A DNA stretch of 39,637 nt from Halomonas sp. (GTDB taxonomy: Bacteria; Pseudomonadota; Gammaproteobacteria; Pseudomonadales; Halomonadaceae). Both the position numbers and the translations under genes were made by a program. Position 1 is the stretch's first letter, and every line of letters starts with the position of its first letter. Under the pieces are notes generated by a model. The model worked only from the letters and a program-made list of their open reading frames with translations, was not told the origin of the DNA and searched no databases. The DNA lies in NCBI GenBank assembly GCA_018401555.1, contig JAGYKP010000095.1:1-39637 (forward strand). The letters run 5' to 3'. Below, piece after piece: positions 39,083 through 39,637 of the stretch.

Positions 39083-39637
39083 CTACCCCCAAGAGCAGCC
39101 GACGGGAATCGAGCGGGATCGCCTCGGAGGTTCGTGCGACTTCTGATCACGGTAACGTCGCCACTCACCCTGTTGGTGGATACCGAGGCGAGCTCTCGTC
39201 GGCATTGAGGGCCAGGTGCCAGACACAGCTGCCCCGCCAGCGGGTAGTCGAGGCACCCTCGTTGCCAACTGCTGGTCGATCACCGCGACCCGGTTGGAGG
39301 GTCCTAGGGCGACGAAGCCATAACGCCCGTCTGAGGTCAGTGCCACGCCCACCGCCTGCACGGTCTCCCGGGGCACGCCCGGCACATCGAAGCGGATGGT
39401 ATGACTGACATCGAAGGTCTCCTGCATGTCGAGGATCGACACCCGTGGCACCGACTTCCCGCATGGAGACCCAGGCCTCGAGCCGTCGGCCGTGAACTCG
39501 GCATGCCGCGGACGCGCGCCCATCAACCGATGATAAACCGCCTCCATCGACTCAGGTCGACATTATGCGCCATGTTGGAGGTTTCTGTGGTCGTGATCAG
39601 CCTTCCATCGGGCTTATGCTACCCTGGGCTCGACCCC
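39083..39637 (-). pseudogene. YVTN-type beta-propeller protein, PQQ-catabolism-associated; partial and frameshifted
   Basis: Only the C-terminal half is present; the gene enters from the right edge. Repeated propeller blades are visible in different frames: 'RPRHAEFTADGS', 'VSILDMQETFDVSHTIRFDVPG', 'AVGVALTSDGRYGFVALGPSNRVAVID', 'CVWHLALNADES', 'VSGDVTVI' and a terminal 'SIPVGCSWG'. This is the pattern of the beta-propeller proteins encoded with PQQ-dependent alcohol dehydrogenases and their ABC transporter. At least four indels interrupt it. It lies immediately upstream of the ATPase on the same strand, so propeller, ATPase and permease form one operon. The protein should be periplasmic; its N-terminus and signal peptide are outside the window. 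Confidence 0.75.

Overview
The window looks like a chromosomal contig from a moderately halophilic gammaproteobacterium of the Halomonas / Halomonadaceae type. This rests on high G+C, the dense set of compatible-solute transporters (ProVWX, BCCT, universal stress protein), the twin-arginine TRAP system and the protein styles, not on any database search. Most protein-coding genes can be named at family level. Many are interrupted by single-base indels as sequenced, in gene after gene whose protein continues in another frame. I read most of these as assembly or sequencing errors and annotate each gene across the break. I use 'pseudogene' only where a gene is broken so often that no continuous product can be given.

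Layout. 1-1.5 kb: the end of an integrated element, with an excisionase-like helix-turn-helix ORF and a broken tyrosine recombinase next to tRNA-Ile2(CAU). 1.7-10 kb: housekeeping and envelope genes, namely a CNNM/CBS membrane protein, an ArsB/bile-acid-symporter-type carrier overlapping an MsbA-like ABC exporter, a siderophore-type TonB receptor behind a Fur-like box, an AEC carrier and a periplasmic PQQ sugar dehydrogenase. 10-13 kb: a sensor kinase and sigma54-dependent response regulator pair. 13-14 kb: two small exported, acidic, low-complexity proteins of unknown function. 14.3-19.8 kb: osmoprotection, with proV-proW-proX and then a Usp-BCCT pair. 19.9-22.5 kb: a DnaQ-like exonuclease with a cNMP/CBS/DUF294 protein. 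22.7-26.7 kb: a DUF4168 secreted protein and a TRAP transporter (fused DctQM plus Tat-exported DctP). 27.1-28.1 kb: an EamA-type exporter.

28.0-39.6 kb reads as one metabolic block. On the minus strand, frmA, fghA, mtgA, a NuoE-NuoF-like formate dehydrogenase subunit and the molybdenum formate dehydrogenase catalytic subunit form a route from formaldehyde through S-formylglutathione and formate to CO2 and NADH. A LysR regulator is divergent from frmA. Beyond it lie a small exported Cys-rich protein, a cytochrome c, an ABC ATPase/permease and a YVTN beta-propeller protein cut by the window edge. This set is characteristic of PQQ-dependent alcohol dehydrogenase systems. The quinoprotein that would make the aldehyde is not in the window and would be expected past the right edge.

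The best candidates for undescribed biology are the small Cys/Met-rich periplasmic protein at 36649-37012 with its ABC/propeller neighbours, the acidic exported pair at 13054-13935, and the DUF294-exonuclease pair. No CRISPR array, rRNA gene or intact insertion sequence was seen.
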